From: Patellaria atrata CBS 101060
Lineage: Eukaryota > Ascomycota > Dothideomycetes > Patellariales > Patellariaceae
Assembly: GCA_010093705.1 (NCBI GenBank)
Contig: MU006090.1
Coordinates: 376,056 to 440,055, forward strand
DNA length: 64,000 bases
Reading direction: 5' to 3'
This document shows, one piece after another, positions 13,661-25,895 of this stretch. How positions within the stretch are numbered: position 1 is the stretch's first letter; every line of letters starts with the position of its first letter. The notes beneath the pieces were generated by a model. That model worked only from the letters and a program-made list of their open reading frames with translations, had not been told where the DNA came from and made no database searches. The position numbers and the translations under genes were made by a program.

Positions 13661-14502
13661 TCATTCGCCAGTATCAAGCTCCAAATCCAACTGAACCCCA
13701 TTACTGACCTCATAATCATCGAGTGTAAGATGGTCCTTGAATGGTCGCTGTCCCTGCCGCTTCAACATGATCTCATGTGGCTGCCGACCAATACGCGCGG
13801 CGACTTGTGCCTTGAAGAGCTCTATAAATGAAGATATCAGTAACCCATCAGACAAAATACAGAAGGAGCATACCCACTTATCGGATCACTCGCCAAACAC
13901 GGTATCGCCGCCTTCGTCCCCAACCGATCATTCACATGCACGATGATCATCGGCTCATTACTCGCCGGCGCAGCCACAGGTTTAGGCTTCGGCTTGCCCT
14001 CACGCTCCTTCCTCCCATCCCTGTCCCTATCTCTCTCCCTCTCCCTATCGCGATTCCGACCAGTATCTCTCTCCCGTTCCCTATCTCCACCCCGGCGTCC
14101 ATCCCTCTCCCTCTCCCTCTCTCCTCCCCGATCCCGCTCCCGATACGGCGCCCACCGATCCCCGCCCCTGCCATCACGACTCTCGCGGTTATACCGTCCT
14201 CCATATCCAGATCCGCGGTCCCGATCTCGGTCTCCGTCCCTGTGTCGTTCCTCCTCGTCTCGGGGAGGCGTGCGTCGCGATTTGTCTTTCCATTTGAAAC
14301 CTCTGCCGGTCTTGCGCGGCCTGTCGCGGGGTCTGTCGCGGGAGCCTGACGGAGCTCCCTCGGGAGCTCGAGGGGGGGAAGTGGCGCGCGGGAGGTCGTG
14401 GGAGGTTGAGGTTGGACGCTGCGGCGAGCAGGAACGGGTACGAGAGCGTTTGCGGGGTGGTGAGCGGGAGCGTGAACGTGATGGTGAGGTTGGGGAGGCC
14501 AT
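13661..14502 (-). CDS. HUB1: Hub1/UBL5 ubiquitin-like protein with N-terminal SR/RE-rich extension
   Basis: Hub1 (UBL5) is a non-conjugated ubiquitin-like protein that binds spliceosomal proteins such as Snu66 and tunes splice-site use. There are two exons (14502-13878 and 13821-13661) with a 56-nt intron, giving 261 residues. Residues about 185-261 are the Ubl fold: MIIVHVNDRLGTKAAIPC, then after the intron KLFKAQVAARIGRQPHEI and FKDHLTLDDYEVSNGVQLDL. The donor GTGGGT at 13877 gives SDPI-KLFKAQ, matching the family. Residues 1-90 are SR/SP-rich (SPSRSRSRSPPRKRSRTRS) and 90-165 are Arg-Glu/Arg-Asp repeats, as in splicing regulators. Canonical Hub1 is about 73 residues and ends in a Tyr-Tyr; here the end is LELDTGE. 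The start was chosen at the ATG followed by ASPTSPSRS; an earlier in-frame ATG at 14640 is possible. Confidence 0.9.
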
Positions 14503-15765
14503 CCTTCTGTTGAAAGTGTTATGGTTGGGATAGTGTGGATAGTGATGATATTTGGGTAGGTCTAAGGTGCCCTGAGAGCTTAGTTTCGAGGTTGGAGCTC
14601 TGACGTTGGTGTGGTTTGGTAATGTTTGCCGGGTTTGCATTTGGACGGGTTGTTTTCCCCGACGGAAGCCGGAAGCGCAGGGGGCTTCTGTGGCCGGTCA
14701 CCCACTTAGGAGTCAGAACAGCATTACTGATATTTGTTGTTATTACAACATTTGGATATGCATACGCCTTTAGCTTTCTTGACTGGCATGAGCTGGTATT
14801 ACATATGCAATTTAGAGGCGTGGACGTTCAACAAATCAGGACTCTGTATTGTCTTGGTTCAACTACACGGTAACATGTGCTCCGAAAGACTTTCTAGTGG
14901 CTGTAGAAGACTGGAAGTCTTTCAAAAGTAGTACTCCATGTAAGCCCTAAAGCTAGGAGAAAAGGTACGAGAATAGCTTAAAGCAGGTACGGTTTTGTAT
15001 AAAGTACTGTACAGCATAGAACAAAGGGAACGCATGAAACCGCTGTTCATGCTCCAGATATAGGTTTGGACTGCGGATAAATGTGATCGTTCGTCAAGTG
15101 TTGATTCGGTAAAGTCAGAACAACTTGACGCCGCAGTGACATTTTAGGATACAGCTGTCAATAATCCGTCAGTAAGGTATCTCCGGCTGTTCATGTGGTT
15201 CGGATGTTGTTGGATGTCTATTTCTAGAGGTGCAAAACCCAAAAAGGTCCTCTTGATAGCCCCACCACACCAACCTCCATCTGGCCCCCAGTGGACCTGC
15301 ATCCAATCCGCATTCTAAATATTTTCTATTCAGTTTGATCTTTAATATTCTTCATATACTCTACCTATCTAAGGTACTTACAGGCACAGTTTTCGAAATC
15401 CTACCTACGTCGCCAAGATCCAGTTTGAAGTCACCCCCGTTTCGGCTTCCTATTGTTCTACTCCGTATTATCGGGTTACTCAATAGCCGACCACTCAATA
15501 GACGCCCCCAGACCTCCTTCCTCAGTAACCGCGCCTGTTGGGGATGAGTCTACATTGACCCAAGCGCCTTCTGTATTCATAGGGCGAAACAATAGCAAAT
15601 CAACCCTGCGAGGGGCACTCCAGAGACTGTTTCAGCTTTCCGACTTCACTTCGTTCATAGGTCTTGCTGGTTCAAAGATCTTTCTCCTTACCTCTATCTC
15701 TCAACTGATCAACGACTTCTTCCTTCTCTTTCGAACGACCGGTTTGTAGATCACAAGCAGACAAC
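14503..15765. promoter_or_regulatory. divergent promoter region between HUB1 and STE7
   Basis: This 1.26-kb region is shared upstream DNA for two divergently transcribed genes. It includes GTACTGTAC at 15004-15012 and TACTCCGTA at 15459-15467, and pyrimidine-rich leader DNA before 15766. No coding sequence was recognised. Confidence 0.45.
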
Positions 15766-17240
15766 ATGTCGGACGCCTTCAAGACACGAACGATGAAGCG
15801 GAAGAACGTGAAGGGCTTGGCCCTGAGCGCACCGCAACCCAAAGCTCCCACTCCTTCCGCACCCGACTCCCAGATACCCGGCTCGATTGGACACAACGAT
15901 GACCGCGGAGATACATTAGAGATAGGCATAGAGTTCAAGCTAGATCTCAAGTCAGAGGATCTTCAGGTGCTGAAAGAGCTTGGATCCGGCAATGGAGGAA
16001 CTGTCAGTAAGGTCATGCATACCGCCACCAAGGTTGTCATGGCCCGAAAGGTCAGTCATAGAGAGCTTGAAGCTAGAGACTTTCGCAACTGACTCCTGGT
16101 AGCTCATACACGTCGAGGCTAAGAAAGAAGTAAGAAAGCGAATAGTGCGTGAGCTACAGATCATGCACGAATGCAATTCTCCCTACATCGTCGACTTCTA
16201 TGGCGCATTCATGAGTGATACCGGAGATGTTATCATGTGTATGGAATACATGAATGTTGGGTACGCGCTGTATCCTTCTTTCTCTAGCCTCCAGTTACTG
16301 ACAAATCATTTCAAAGATCTCTCGATTCCATTTCGAAGAATTTCGGCCCAGTCCGCGTAGACGTTCTAGGTAAAATCGCAGAAGCTATTCTCGGCGGTCT
16401 TACTTATCTCTACGTCAATCATCGCATCATCCACCGAGATATCAAACCCTCAAACGTCCTTGTCAACTCTAAAGGCCAAATCAAGCTTTGTGATTTTGGT
16501 GTATCAAGCGAATTAGAAGGGTCTGTGGCAGAAACATTCGTTGGAACTGGAACTTATATGGCTCCGGAGCGTATCCAAGGCTCGTCGTATACCGTCAAGT
16601 CCGACGTGTGGAGTGTGGGCTTAACGCTCATGGAACTGGCTATTGGAAAGTTTCCCTTTTCCAGTGACCCGAATGACGATGAAGACGACGAGCCTGGTGG
16701 TCCTCAGGGTATTCTTGAGCTCCTTCACCGTATTGTCTTGGAACCAGCTCCTAAGCTACCCAAGAGTGATGCATTCCCTAAGATCTTGGATGATATGATT
16801 GCGAAATGTATGATGAAGGTTCCCGAGGAGCGACCTACGCCGCAAGAACTTTACGTAAGTTTCAATCTGTTTTTACATTAGCATACCCTTATTAACTTGA
16901 CTCGCAGGAAAACGATGCGTTTTTGCAAGCCGCCAAACGCACACCAGTCGATCTAGAAGCTTGGGCAGTCAGCATGATGGAACGTCACAACCGCAAATCC
17001 CATCTTGCTCCGCAGCTATCACCATCTACCAAAGCATTACTACGTGATGGTGGCTCTTCCTCTGCGTCGGGTCCCACACCCAAGAACTGGGAAAACCATG
17101 AACCAGAGACAAATGGTCGACCAGGATATCCCGCTCGCACTTCCAGCGCAAACCAAGTACCTCAGATGCATGGTAGCATGCAGCTACCCATCAGGCCAGC
17201 TCCTTCCGGACCTCTACCCATGGCTCCTGGAAGACGGTAA
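15766..17240 (+). CDS. STE7: MAP kinase kinase, Ste7/Mst7 type
   Basis: Dual-specificity kinase of the pheromone/filamentation MAPK cascade, acting between a Ste11-type MAPKKK and a Fus3/Kss1-type MAPK. There are four exons (15766-16050, 16103-16260, 16317-16854, 16908-17240), giving 437 residues. The N-terminus carries a MAPK docking-like site ([15 protein letters not shown]). The kinase domain shows the glycine loop [33 protein letters not shown], the MAPKK activation loop SVAETFVGT with its Ser and Thr, and GTYMAPERI. The C-terminal tail is Pro/Ser-rich ([17 protein letters not shown]). The architecture matches Ste7 rather than Pbs2 or Mkk1, which have longer N-termini. The stop at 17238-17240 is inside a GTAAAT context, so an additional 3' splice is possible. 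It is divergent from HUB1. Confidence 0.93.
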
Positions 17241-18628
17241 ATCGTTTGATTTACTAATTCTAGAAGTACTAAGCATTATCCCGCTAGAGTTCGTGGTATG
17301 TGTTGTACTGTACAGAGGGTTAAACGTATGAGAACGGTTTTGGATGCTGGTTTTGTGGATACGGGTTTGGGTTTAAGAGGAAGGAACAGATACACGTATC
17401 GACCAAGGATGTTACCGGCGGATGTTCCTTTTCCTATACTTTTCTTTTCTCTAAGGATCATTGATTTTCTGTTCGGATGAGCATTGATAGGCGCTAGAGA
17501 TTGAAGCATTCCGGCTCTCGCACGCGTTGATCGATGCACAATGGGGTACACTGATACTGCTAATGTTCTATTACTAGTAGGACGAAACTATGCGGATCTT
17601 AGATATGGCATCGTTGTTGGGCAGTTACATGATTGAACCTTTTCCTTTTTTCTGACTCAGAAAACATCTCATAAATTGTTGAGAAATTCACTGGCTCCCT
17701 TTCTATCTAAGACCCACCGATCAAGATCTGATAACCCAAAGTCCACCTCAGCCCCCACCAGAACCCTGGGTAAAGCTCTAGACGGGAGCCGGGAAGCAGG
17801 TCGCACAAGCCACAACCCTAATCAAACCATCAAAGCTAGTCGTGGAGGTGGCGCAGCATCTTATTTCGACCTCAAGCTCTCCCCCTATCCCATTTTCTAC
17901 TCAATAGTATCAGTCGGAGACAGAAAGAAAAAGAAATAAAGTTCCTTTCAAATCTCCTCAACATCTCCACTAGTCGCACTACGTATAGATAGCGTTCGTA
18001 GGCCAAAAACACAGCCTTGCTGATTTTTTAAGGCAGCAACAACGGACCCATAGGTAACCATAAGACGGTTAGTGCCATACCCTTCTGGACTTCTGCACCA
18101 TTTCGGCGACGGAAATCAAGTGCATGTGAAGATCAACTGCAGCTTTCTTTCCGTGCTGAGTTGGTTGAACCGCTGGAATTCGCGATCATGAGCAGGGGAG
18201 CTGAATCAAGCTTTAAGGCAACAGTGTAAGCTGAACAGGTAGCCATGAGTTTATTGCACCTGTCCGACTATTGGCTCCCCCACAGTACGGTATCGGCAAA
18301 GAGCGGATTATTAGCACTAGATGAGCAGTTGATGATGTGTTTCGAGGATCTCAGCATGCGTCTGATGGCGTTCGTGGTCCAGGAACACAGCCATGAGGCA
18401 GCAACGTGAACGTGCTACCTAGGTAGGGATTTACCAGATCGTCCGGATCGTTCTTATATATTGATCATATTTTGCTCTTTCTTATCACACTTTCATAGTG
18501 TCAAATATACATTCTCGTCTTGCATGTTTAGAAGTCTTCATCGCTCAACCAGGACTTCTCTTTACACCCTAATTCACCTATAGTCAACACAACAGTCTTG
18601 TGCTCGTCTTCCCTCATAACGATTCAAC
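17241..18628. other. intergenic, about 1.4 kb
   Basis: This is the STE7 3' end plus the promoter of the vWA gene. A perfect 12-bp palindrome CTACCTAGGTAG lies near 18416-18427. Small open frames (for example 17676-17939) lack any family signature. Confidence 0.45.
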
Positions 18629-21600
18629 ATGTTCGGTGCTCCCCACCCTCGTACTCACATATGCGGCCTCTACTATATCCTTCCCAGCCCTAACTATTAC
18701 CAACCACAACGACATTACCTCCCCCTTCTCTCCCTTAAATCCCATACCACCATCCTCTCCAACACCTCCCGCACAACCCTCACCCAAACCTTCGCCAACC
18801 CTTCTTCCACCAAGGCCATCAAGCAGCTACGCTACACGTTTCCCCTCTACGATGGCGTCAGCGTCGTCAGCTTCGTCTGCCACATCGGCTCCCGCGTCAT
18901 TAGAGGCGTAGTCAAGGAAGCGGAAAAAGCTAAATCCGATTTCAATGAAGCGGTGGAGAGGGGCGAGACGGCCGGGTTGCTAGAACAGCTCCCCGACGCC
19001 GCGGACGTATTCACGACGACCGTAGGGAATGTCCCAGCCGGTGCAACGGTGGTGGTCGAGATCACGTATCTGGGGGAGCTGAAGCATGATTCTGAGGTCA
19101 ATGGGATCAGATTTACGATCCCAACGGCAATCGCGCCGCGCTATGGCAGCTACCCGGGCTCGTTGAGCGATGGTAGAGGTCTGGAAGCGGCGGCGAAGGG
19201 TGGTATCGAGATCACGGTGGATGCGAAGATGGCGCCTGGTGCTTTCGTGAAGAAGTTGCAGTCCCCGACTCATCCCATTGCTGTATCCATGGGTACGCTA
19301 TCATCGGCGCCAGACGCAGACCCGGAGATGCATCAAGCGTCGGCGACGCTGAGTCTGGGAACCACGGAGCTAGAAAAAGATTTCGTCCTGCAGCTCGTCA
19401 CTAAGGAGACAGGGACCCCTCAAGCACTGCTGGAAACACATCCACGGATCCCGAACCAGCGGGCCCTGATGGCGACGCTGGTACCGAGGTTTTCGTTGGA
19501 ACAAACAAGGCCGGAGATCGTGTTCATCTGCGACAGAAGTGGGAGCATGGGGGGCAGGCGAATCTCGACGTTGATACCAGCACTAAAGGTGTTCCTCCGG
19601 TCCATGCCTCCGAATGGGGTGAAGTTTAACATCTGCTCGTTCGGGTCGAGGCACTCGTTCCTGTGGTCGAAGTCGAAAACGTACAGTCAGAAGACGCTGG
19701 ATGAGGCGATAAAGCATGTTGATCGCTTTACTGCGGACTTTGGCGGGACGGAGATGATGGCGCCTATTAAGGCGACGATTGAGAATAGGTATGAAGATAT
19801 ACCGCTCGAGATTATGCTGTTGACGGACGGCGAGATCTGGGATCAGCAAACTTTGTTTGGATATTTGAATGGCCAGATTCAGGTGAGTAAGTCACCGATC
19901 AGACTGTTTACTTTGGGGATTGGCGAGGCAGTGTCTCATGCCCTGATTGAAGGGCTTGCGAGAGCTGGAAATGGGTTCTCGCAGACGGTCGGTGATGGAG
20001 AGAAGATGGATAGTAAGGTCGTGAGAATGCTGAATGGGGCTTTGACTCCACACATCGATAACTATACGATCGAGATCGAGTATAGTAACGAGGATAAGGT
20101 GGATGATGATGATGATGATTTTGAGATTATCGAGAAAGTGACAGATTCTTTGAAGACGAATCTGGACATATCGGATAAGAAAACTCAATCAGAAAAGGTG
20201 TGTAATCATATTACTAGACCTGTTATGAACGGACTTCGCTAACTAACGACTCAGCCAAAACAGACGATATCCCTCTTCGACACCTCCGCCGACCCCAATA
20301 AAGTCGAGCCACATTCATCCGGCGAGGATGGTCAAGGGAAATACAGCCACCTCCCACCCCTCTCTCCTCCAAAACTCCTGCAAGCACCACACAAAATGCC
20401 GTCCCTGTTCCCATTCACCCGAACGACAGTCTACCTCTTGTTAGGTCCAGATACAGCGCAAAGGACCCCCAAGTCTGTGCTCCTCAAAGGAACCTACGAC
20501 AACAAGTCCTTGGAGCTCTCAATCCCAGTCGAAGTCCTATCGACGCTCAGCGAAACGATCCACCAACTCGCCGCCAAGAAAGCGATCCAGGAACTCGAAG
20601 AGGGCAGAGGCTGGCTCACCGAAGCGCGGACCGCAGACGGGAAACTCATCAAGGAAGCGCTCGAAAGCCGCTTCGAAGACTTCGTTGAGCGCGAAGCCGT
20701 GCGTCTAGGCGTGCAGTACCAAGTCGGCGGCAAGTGGTGTTCGTTCGTCGCACTCGAGGCGAACGAGAAGGGAGATCGAGACAGCGATTCCAAGACCCTA
20801 GTCGAAGAGGAGGGATACCTCGACGAGCCCACCGAAGCCGAGCTCGAATCCAGTCACAATCAGGAACCAGGCCGCCTAAACCTTTTTGGCGGAGCGATGC
20901 AGAGCATAGGAGGCCATGGCCGTGGAGGCGGATTCAGCACCCGTGGAAGCGCATCGTTACCCTCGGCTCCGAGAGCAAGACTTTCCCGCTCCGCCGTCCC
21001 CCCTCCTCCTCCCCAAGCGTCCGCTGCGGCCTTCGGAGCTACTCCTGCGCTCCACGCGGCGGTCTGGGGTGCCCCTGAATCATGGAGCCTCCGGAGCCCG
21101 GCTCCGTCCGGCGCGGCTCAAGCACAGTTCAGCGCGAGTGCATTCCCCGGCTCTGCCGCACTCAGCAACACAGGATCGGTGCGAATGCGAGACCTAGACG
21201 AATCGGTCGACGCGTGCATGATCCCCGCCTCCGCCACCACAGCCAGCCTACCGCAGCCGAAAGCCGGCGGGCTGTTCGGCAACAGTAGTGCATTCAGGAT
21301 GAAATCGTTCTTTTCGAAAGACTCGAAGAGGAAGAAGAGCGCCAACACCGCTTCCGAGGGCGACACGCTGCCATCTAACCTCTTCGGCGGCATCATGAGC
21401 GCTGGGTCGTCTGAATCGTCGGGGTTGACACCACCGGCGCTCAGCGACGACGAGAAGACGAGAGAGATCATCGCGCTGCAGGCGTTCGATGGCGCGTTTG
21501 CGTGGTCTGAGACGCTATTTCGCGTCATTGGGGTTGAGCGGGGGGATGTGGAGAGGGTGTTTGCGGGTGTGGATCGTGTGGGGGGTCGGGAGGGGGTGTG

Positions 21601-21757
21601 GGCGACTGTGCTTGCGGTCGTGTTTTTAGAGAGGAGGTTGCCTGATCAGGAGGAGGATTGGGTTTTGGTTGTTGGGAAGGCGAGGAGGTGGTTGGAGGCG
21701 AATTGTGAGGAGGGGGTTAGGGGGGAGTTGGAGAAGGCGGCGGAGGGGCTGGTTTAG
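18629..21757 (+). CDS. VIT and von Willebrand factor A domain protein
   Basis: Two exons (18629-20197, 20255-21757) give 1023 residues. The N-terminal third is a VIT domain, as in inter-alpha-trypsin inhibitor heavy chains and VWA5A: YTFPLYDGVSVVSFVCHIG, then EKAKSDFNEAVERGETAGLL and VPAGATVVVEITYLGEL. A vWA domain follows at about residues 290-460 with an intact MIDAS metal site: DRSGSMGG (DxSxS), the Thr of GGTEM and LLTDGE. A poly-Asp run (about residues 491-496) precedes the intron. The C-terminal third has Ala/Pro/Ser-rich linkers and a short end region (EIIALQAFDGAFAWSETLF) typical of this fungal family. The cellular role in fungi is not established. There is no signal peptide, so it is likely cytosolic. 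The start is the CAACATG ATG at 18629. Confidence 0.9.
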
Positions 21758-22985
21758 GGTTTTTGATGGGTTCGGGATAGGGGGTGGGAAAAGGGGTTAT
21801 GGTATGTGTTTTTGGGTAGTTAGTGTGTCATTTGCACTATATTGCGTTGCTTATTTACTGTCACGGAACTTTCGTACTGGGTTCGAGCTACTCTGTATAG
21901 GGGATCAAAAAAATTGTGGAAAGAAATCTTAGTTTACATAGGACCTACCTTAGCGTTATAGAATTAGTTTCTGTACGCTCGATCTCATTACAGTTCCATC
22001 TCCTTGTATGGAAATTGTCGAGCATGTAAGAATGAACCACAGATTATACCTAGGACATGACCGTACAGACGATAGAGATGTTCATAATGCTGAATCAGCA
22101 GTCTCACAGTGGTCGTTCGGCAAGGATCCAAAGTTGGGGAATACCAACCGCGAAGGAGGAGTTATTCAATACCGAGTTATAGAGATAGGCATGAAACCGA
22201 ATATATTGATCAAATAGCTTGTCATTTGCTCGATAGTGAATATGTATATCATTTGAAAGTTCTCAAGAAATTTTAAATCCTCACATTACATATATACTCC
22301 TTTAACTCCTGCCCGTGACACTTCCCAGTTGGCTGTCACCTTATGAAACCGTAAGATGGAAATCTACTAAGGGAAGTCTTTCATGCCCTTATCTTTAGGG
22401 TTCTTGGTGCTCAGTTCCTGAACGCAGCCGTTTTCCTCGCGATTACCCAGTGCTACTTTTTACACCGTGGTTGCCAGCACTCCGTATAGTGTGATTCTGG
22501 ATTATACCTCTTGTTTTTAGAATGGTTATGATATCTAGAACCTAGCAGTGCTATGTTTCCTCATACGAATACCGGGGATCGTTGCTAGGGAAGCTAGCAC
22601 ATCAAGGGAGTAATGGCACGGTGCTTCTGGAAGTGTTTAGAGTGTCCTTCCGTTGCCGCTCCCCATTAATTGTGACGATGGGACCGAGACATCCTCAACT
22701 TTCCTCGGCTCTCCTATAATTGCCGCTTTCTTTGGTGATTCTTCTTCTTCTTGCTAACAGTCCCAACCCACTATAGAGACTCGAGAGATAATTCTTCCTG
22801 CTCGGTTTCCTCTCTGATTTTGATATCACCACCAACTCATCTTTTGTGGACCGAAGAAGGCGAATCTATTCTTCGAAACTGGAACTGGACTTCTCCATTT
22901 TCATCTTCAGCTCTCGTACTTGCTAAGGTCGGTGGTGGTCATCCTTCTATCTCTTCTAAATACTCGAGGGATAAATCCTCTTTTT
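21758..22985. other. AT-rich intergenic region
   Basis: This is gene-poor DNA after the vWA gene. I see only short open frames without family signatures and pyrimidine-rich runs near 22730-22760. Confidence 0.45.
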
Positions 22986-25895
22986 AGAGGCATAACTCCA
23001 GGATCTTCTTCACCTCCCTCTCCGTCAAGCTGCTATCTTCAGACATGGATTCAATATGAGACTCAATAGGAGACTCCCTCTTCTCCCAGAGCTCAACTAC
23101 CCCGAGCTCAGATACAGTTACAAGAAGTTTACCATTAGCGGAGAACGTGGCTACAAAATAGTTATCTTTAGAGCCGAGGTAGCTGGAAAGCGAAATACTC
23201 CGTCCAGTTCTCAGATTGTATGCCTCAGTAGTAACTTTATCCTCAGAGATAAAAACTAGTTGTTCACCGTCCGGGGAAAATTCCCATTTCTTCCGCGAGG
23301 GACAACTCCGTACTTTACGGGAAGTCCCTGAAGCTAAGTCCTAGACTTTGAGCGTACCATCACCCCACGCAATTGATGCAAGTATTCCAGAACTCCAATC
23401 AGGCGAGAATAGCACTTTCCAAATGGGCGGGCGACCATGCTCCAAGGGTTCCTTAAGGATAGTACGGACTATCCTAGTAGAAGAGTCCCAGATCTTAATT
23501 TCCCCGTTATCTAACCTAGGCACAAGTACGTGTTGAGACGTCCCAAAGTCAGATTTCTCCGCACGATCCACCGGCAATTAGATTATCTTGTGGTAAAAAG
23601 ACTACATAGGTGACGCCCATGCTGTGACCCTTAAGCGTAGTCCATTCTTCACATTTGGCCCAGTCATATAGTTCCAAGCAATCATCGTGTATGAATGCCG
23701 CTAGTTTGTCGTTAGGTGAGAATGCGAAACCTTCAAGTTTCATCTTTGTCGTAGCAATAATATCAGATCCAGTACCCAAGTGCCAAAGATGAGTGTTTTT
23801 GCGGTATCCGCTCAATGCAAGGAACTTGTTGTCAAATGAAAACGCAACTGTCGAATGATAATCTTGCTTGGACTTGAGTGTATTAATGATAGTACCTGTT
23901 GCTAAATCCCAGACCGTGACCCTTGAGTCTTCTGATACGGCTGCGAGCAAGGTACTGTCGGGTGAGATAGTTAGAAGCATACGGTTGGCACCACTCCCTT
24001 TCACTTTCAGTGTACGTACTAGCTTCCAAAATGCCTTTGTATCCGACATTCCTTCTAACGGTTGGTCTTGCATGTTAGCGCTCTCAGATGGAATTCTCGA
24101 CATCGGACATCACCGTCAGATGGCTCAGACGTAGGGGCTGACTCATGAGGATTGCGATTAGTAGGTACAGCATGAGCTGAACTTAGTGATGACGCGGAGG
24201 GCACATCAACAGTCTGCTGTATTTGGATGGTCTTATTTTCCGACGGCAAACTGAGGCTCTCTGCTGTTCCCCGCGAGTTAACGGTGTCGTGATACTGCGG
24301 TGCCAGGATTCCGTCGGATTTACTCGAGCATGATTCCGGAGTTCGCGGTTCCCTCATATGCCCATCTCCTGATGAGGAATTAGGATAGGATCTGGAATTC
24401 GACCATGGTGCGGTAATTCGATATCCATTGTCGAGTCAAGATGAGATAAAAGCTCGTCATCCGCTCCGAGGTTCTGGGCTAAGCCACTCCACTCCAAAGG
24501 CCCAGCTTGCACCGTTGATGTCTCAGCACATGCGACCAAAGGTGCGTCCGAGGAGACCGTATCTCTCGGGGACTCGTGCATAATCCAAGGCTCTTTCAAA
24601 GCATCGTGAGCAAGTAATCATCCCGTCGGTTCAGGGATCAGCAAAAGTTTCACAAATTCTATGCCCTCTTCTCCCATTTTACGGTTAAGGGCTTTGTCAG
24701 GAAATGAGTGTTCACCCAAGCAAAACTTATGGAGGTAATATTGTTTCGGGAACGGTATTTTTCCAACTGTCATGTACTACACGACACATCTTAGAGACTA
24801 AATATCGACGGCAACACTGTATCCTGAAGATTCACTGTCTCACTCGAGGAAGTCGCGAATTTCTGAAGCTTGAAAATTTGGAGTACCAATATTGGTATGG
24901 AAAGAGGTTTCATCGTTTAGAACTCTCTTTGAGATTCCGAAATCACCGATTTTAAACCACCACCTTGAAGATTGTGGCGGCTTTTGGACGATAAATATGT
25001 CCTTTATTGAGCTAAAACTTCTGTTAGCTTATTATTCTCTTAATTAACCATCCGTCCCTCCACCTTCTTAGCACTCGTCGGTTGCTGTACACTTTCTATG
25101 CTCTGCTCGTTGGACACTCAAATCGATATTTCGATAGCTCTTCACGTACATGTATGATGTATGCATTATACGGCTTTAGATGCCATTGAATAGTCTGATT
25201 TAGTGTACAGCGGAGGGGGAAGCCGTTTTAGAGCAAGGGTACAGCAATCTAGAAGTAGCTCTTGTATTGAGCATTAAGAAAAAAAACCTGATTGCTCACC
25301 TGGAGTTTAAGATCACGATGAGCAAAGCCTTCTGCATGCATTATGGCTAATCCATCTAGTACATTCGTCGTTATCTGTCTGGCTTCATCTTCGGTAGATA
25401 TAGCGTGGATATGGTGAGATAAGTCGCCATTTTCTAGATATTCCATTACCAGGAATATATCTCGGTCGGTTTCAACCCAACCAAAAAAGGAGACAAATGC
25501 CTTTGCTTGTTGGTACTGGCCCTTATTAGCATAGACTCGAGTACTTCGACCCACTGGACTATGAGTACACACCTCATTCCTTAGAGAACTAAGCTAATGC
25601 TAACAGTTCCTTCTTGAAATCGACATTCTGATATTTCACCAGCCATTTATTGATGACTTTTACAGCTCTTACTTCTTGATGCACACTCGAGTGACGATGT
25701 AACTCCTTCCAGACCTGACCAAAAGTATCCGCGCCGATACACTCTCCTCGATCTCATTTCTTCTCGATCCTCTCTCGCACACCGCGAGATCGATCAACTA
25801 TATTTGAGATGTATCGTATGCTCGGGGAGCACTTGTGCTTCCATTCAAAAATGGTCTAGAAGATCTTGACTCATCATATCTTTAGACATAGCAGC
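22986..25895 (-). pseudogene. decayed protein kinase-WD40 gene
   Basis: Read on the minus strand, this is a Ser/Thr kinase followed by a WD40-type beta-propeller. The kinase pieces come in order: ECIGADTFGQVWKE (about 25745), RAVKVINKWLVKYQNVDFKKELL, FLVMEYLENGDLSHHI, GFAHRDLKLQ (about 25300), then after a likely 275-nt intron DIFIVQKPPQSSRWWFKIGDFGISKRV split around 24960, and GTPNFQASEI. The propeller pieces are TISPDSTLLAAVSEDSRVTV (from about 24000), VAFSFDNKFLALSG, GFAFSPNDKLAAF and GEIKIWDSSTRIVRTI, ending near 22990. In-frame stops follow GTPNFQASEIRDFLE and within the AVDI-SL block (the usual DIWSLGC has lost its Trp to TAG), and frames switch near 23560, 24080 and 24355. At least five lesions are present, so no full product is likely. 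It is a host gene, not a mobile element. Confidence 0.75.

Noticed and set aside
13943-14533. Long plus-strand open frame opposite HUB1
   Set aside because: It is the reverse reading of the SR/RE repeat codons; the minus strand has the Ubl domain and the intron.
14861-14875. GGTTCAACTACACGG resembling a tRNA T-arm
   Set aside because: No matching acceptor stem, D-arm or anticodon arm could be found around it.
17241-17480. Possible extra 3' exon of STE7
   Set aside because: A splice from 17238 is conceivable, but the added peptide has no likeness to MAPKK tails.
24985-25291. Insertion inside the decayed kinase between HRDLK and DFG
   Set aside because: The interval starts with GTGAGC and ends near CAATAAAG before DIFIVQK, so a long intron explains it; no terminal repeats were seen.
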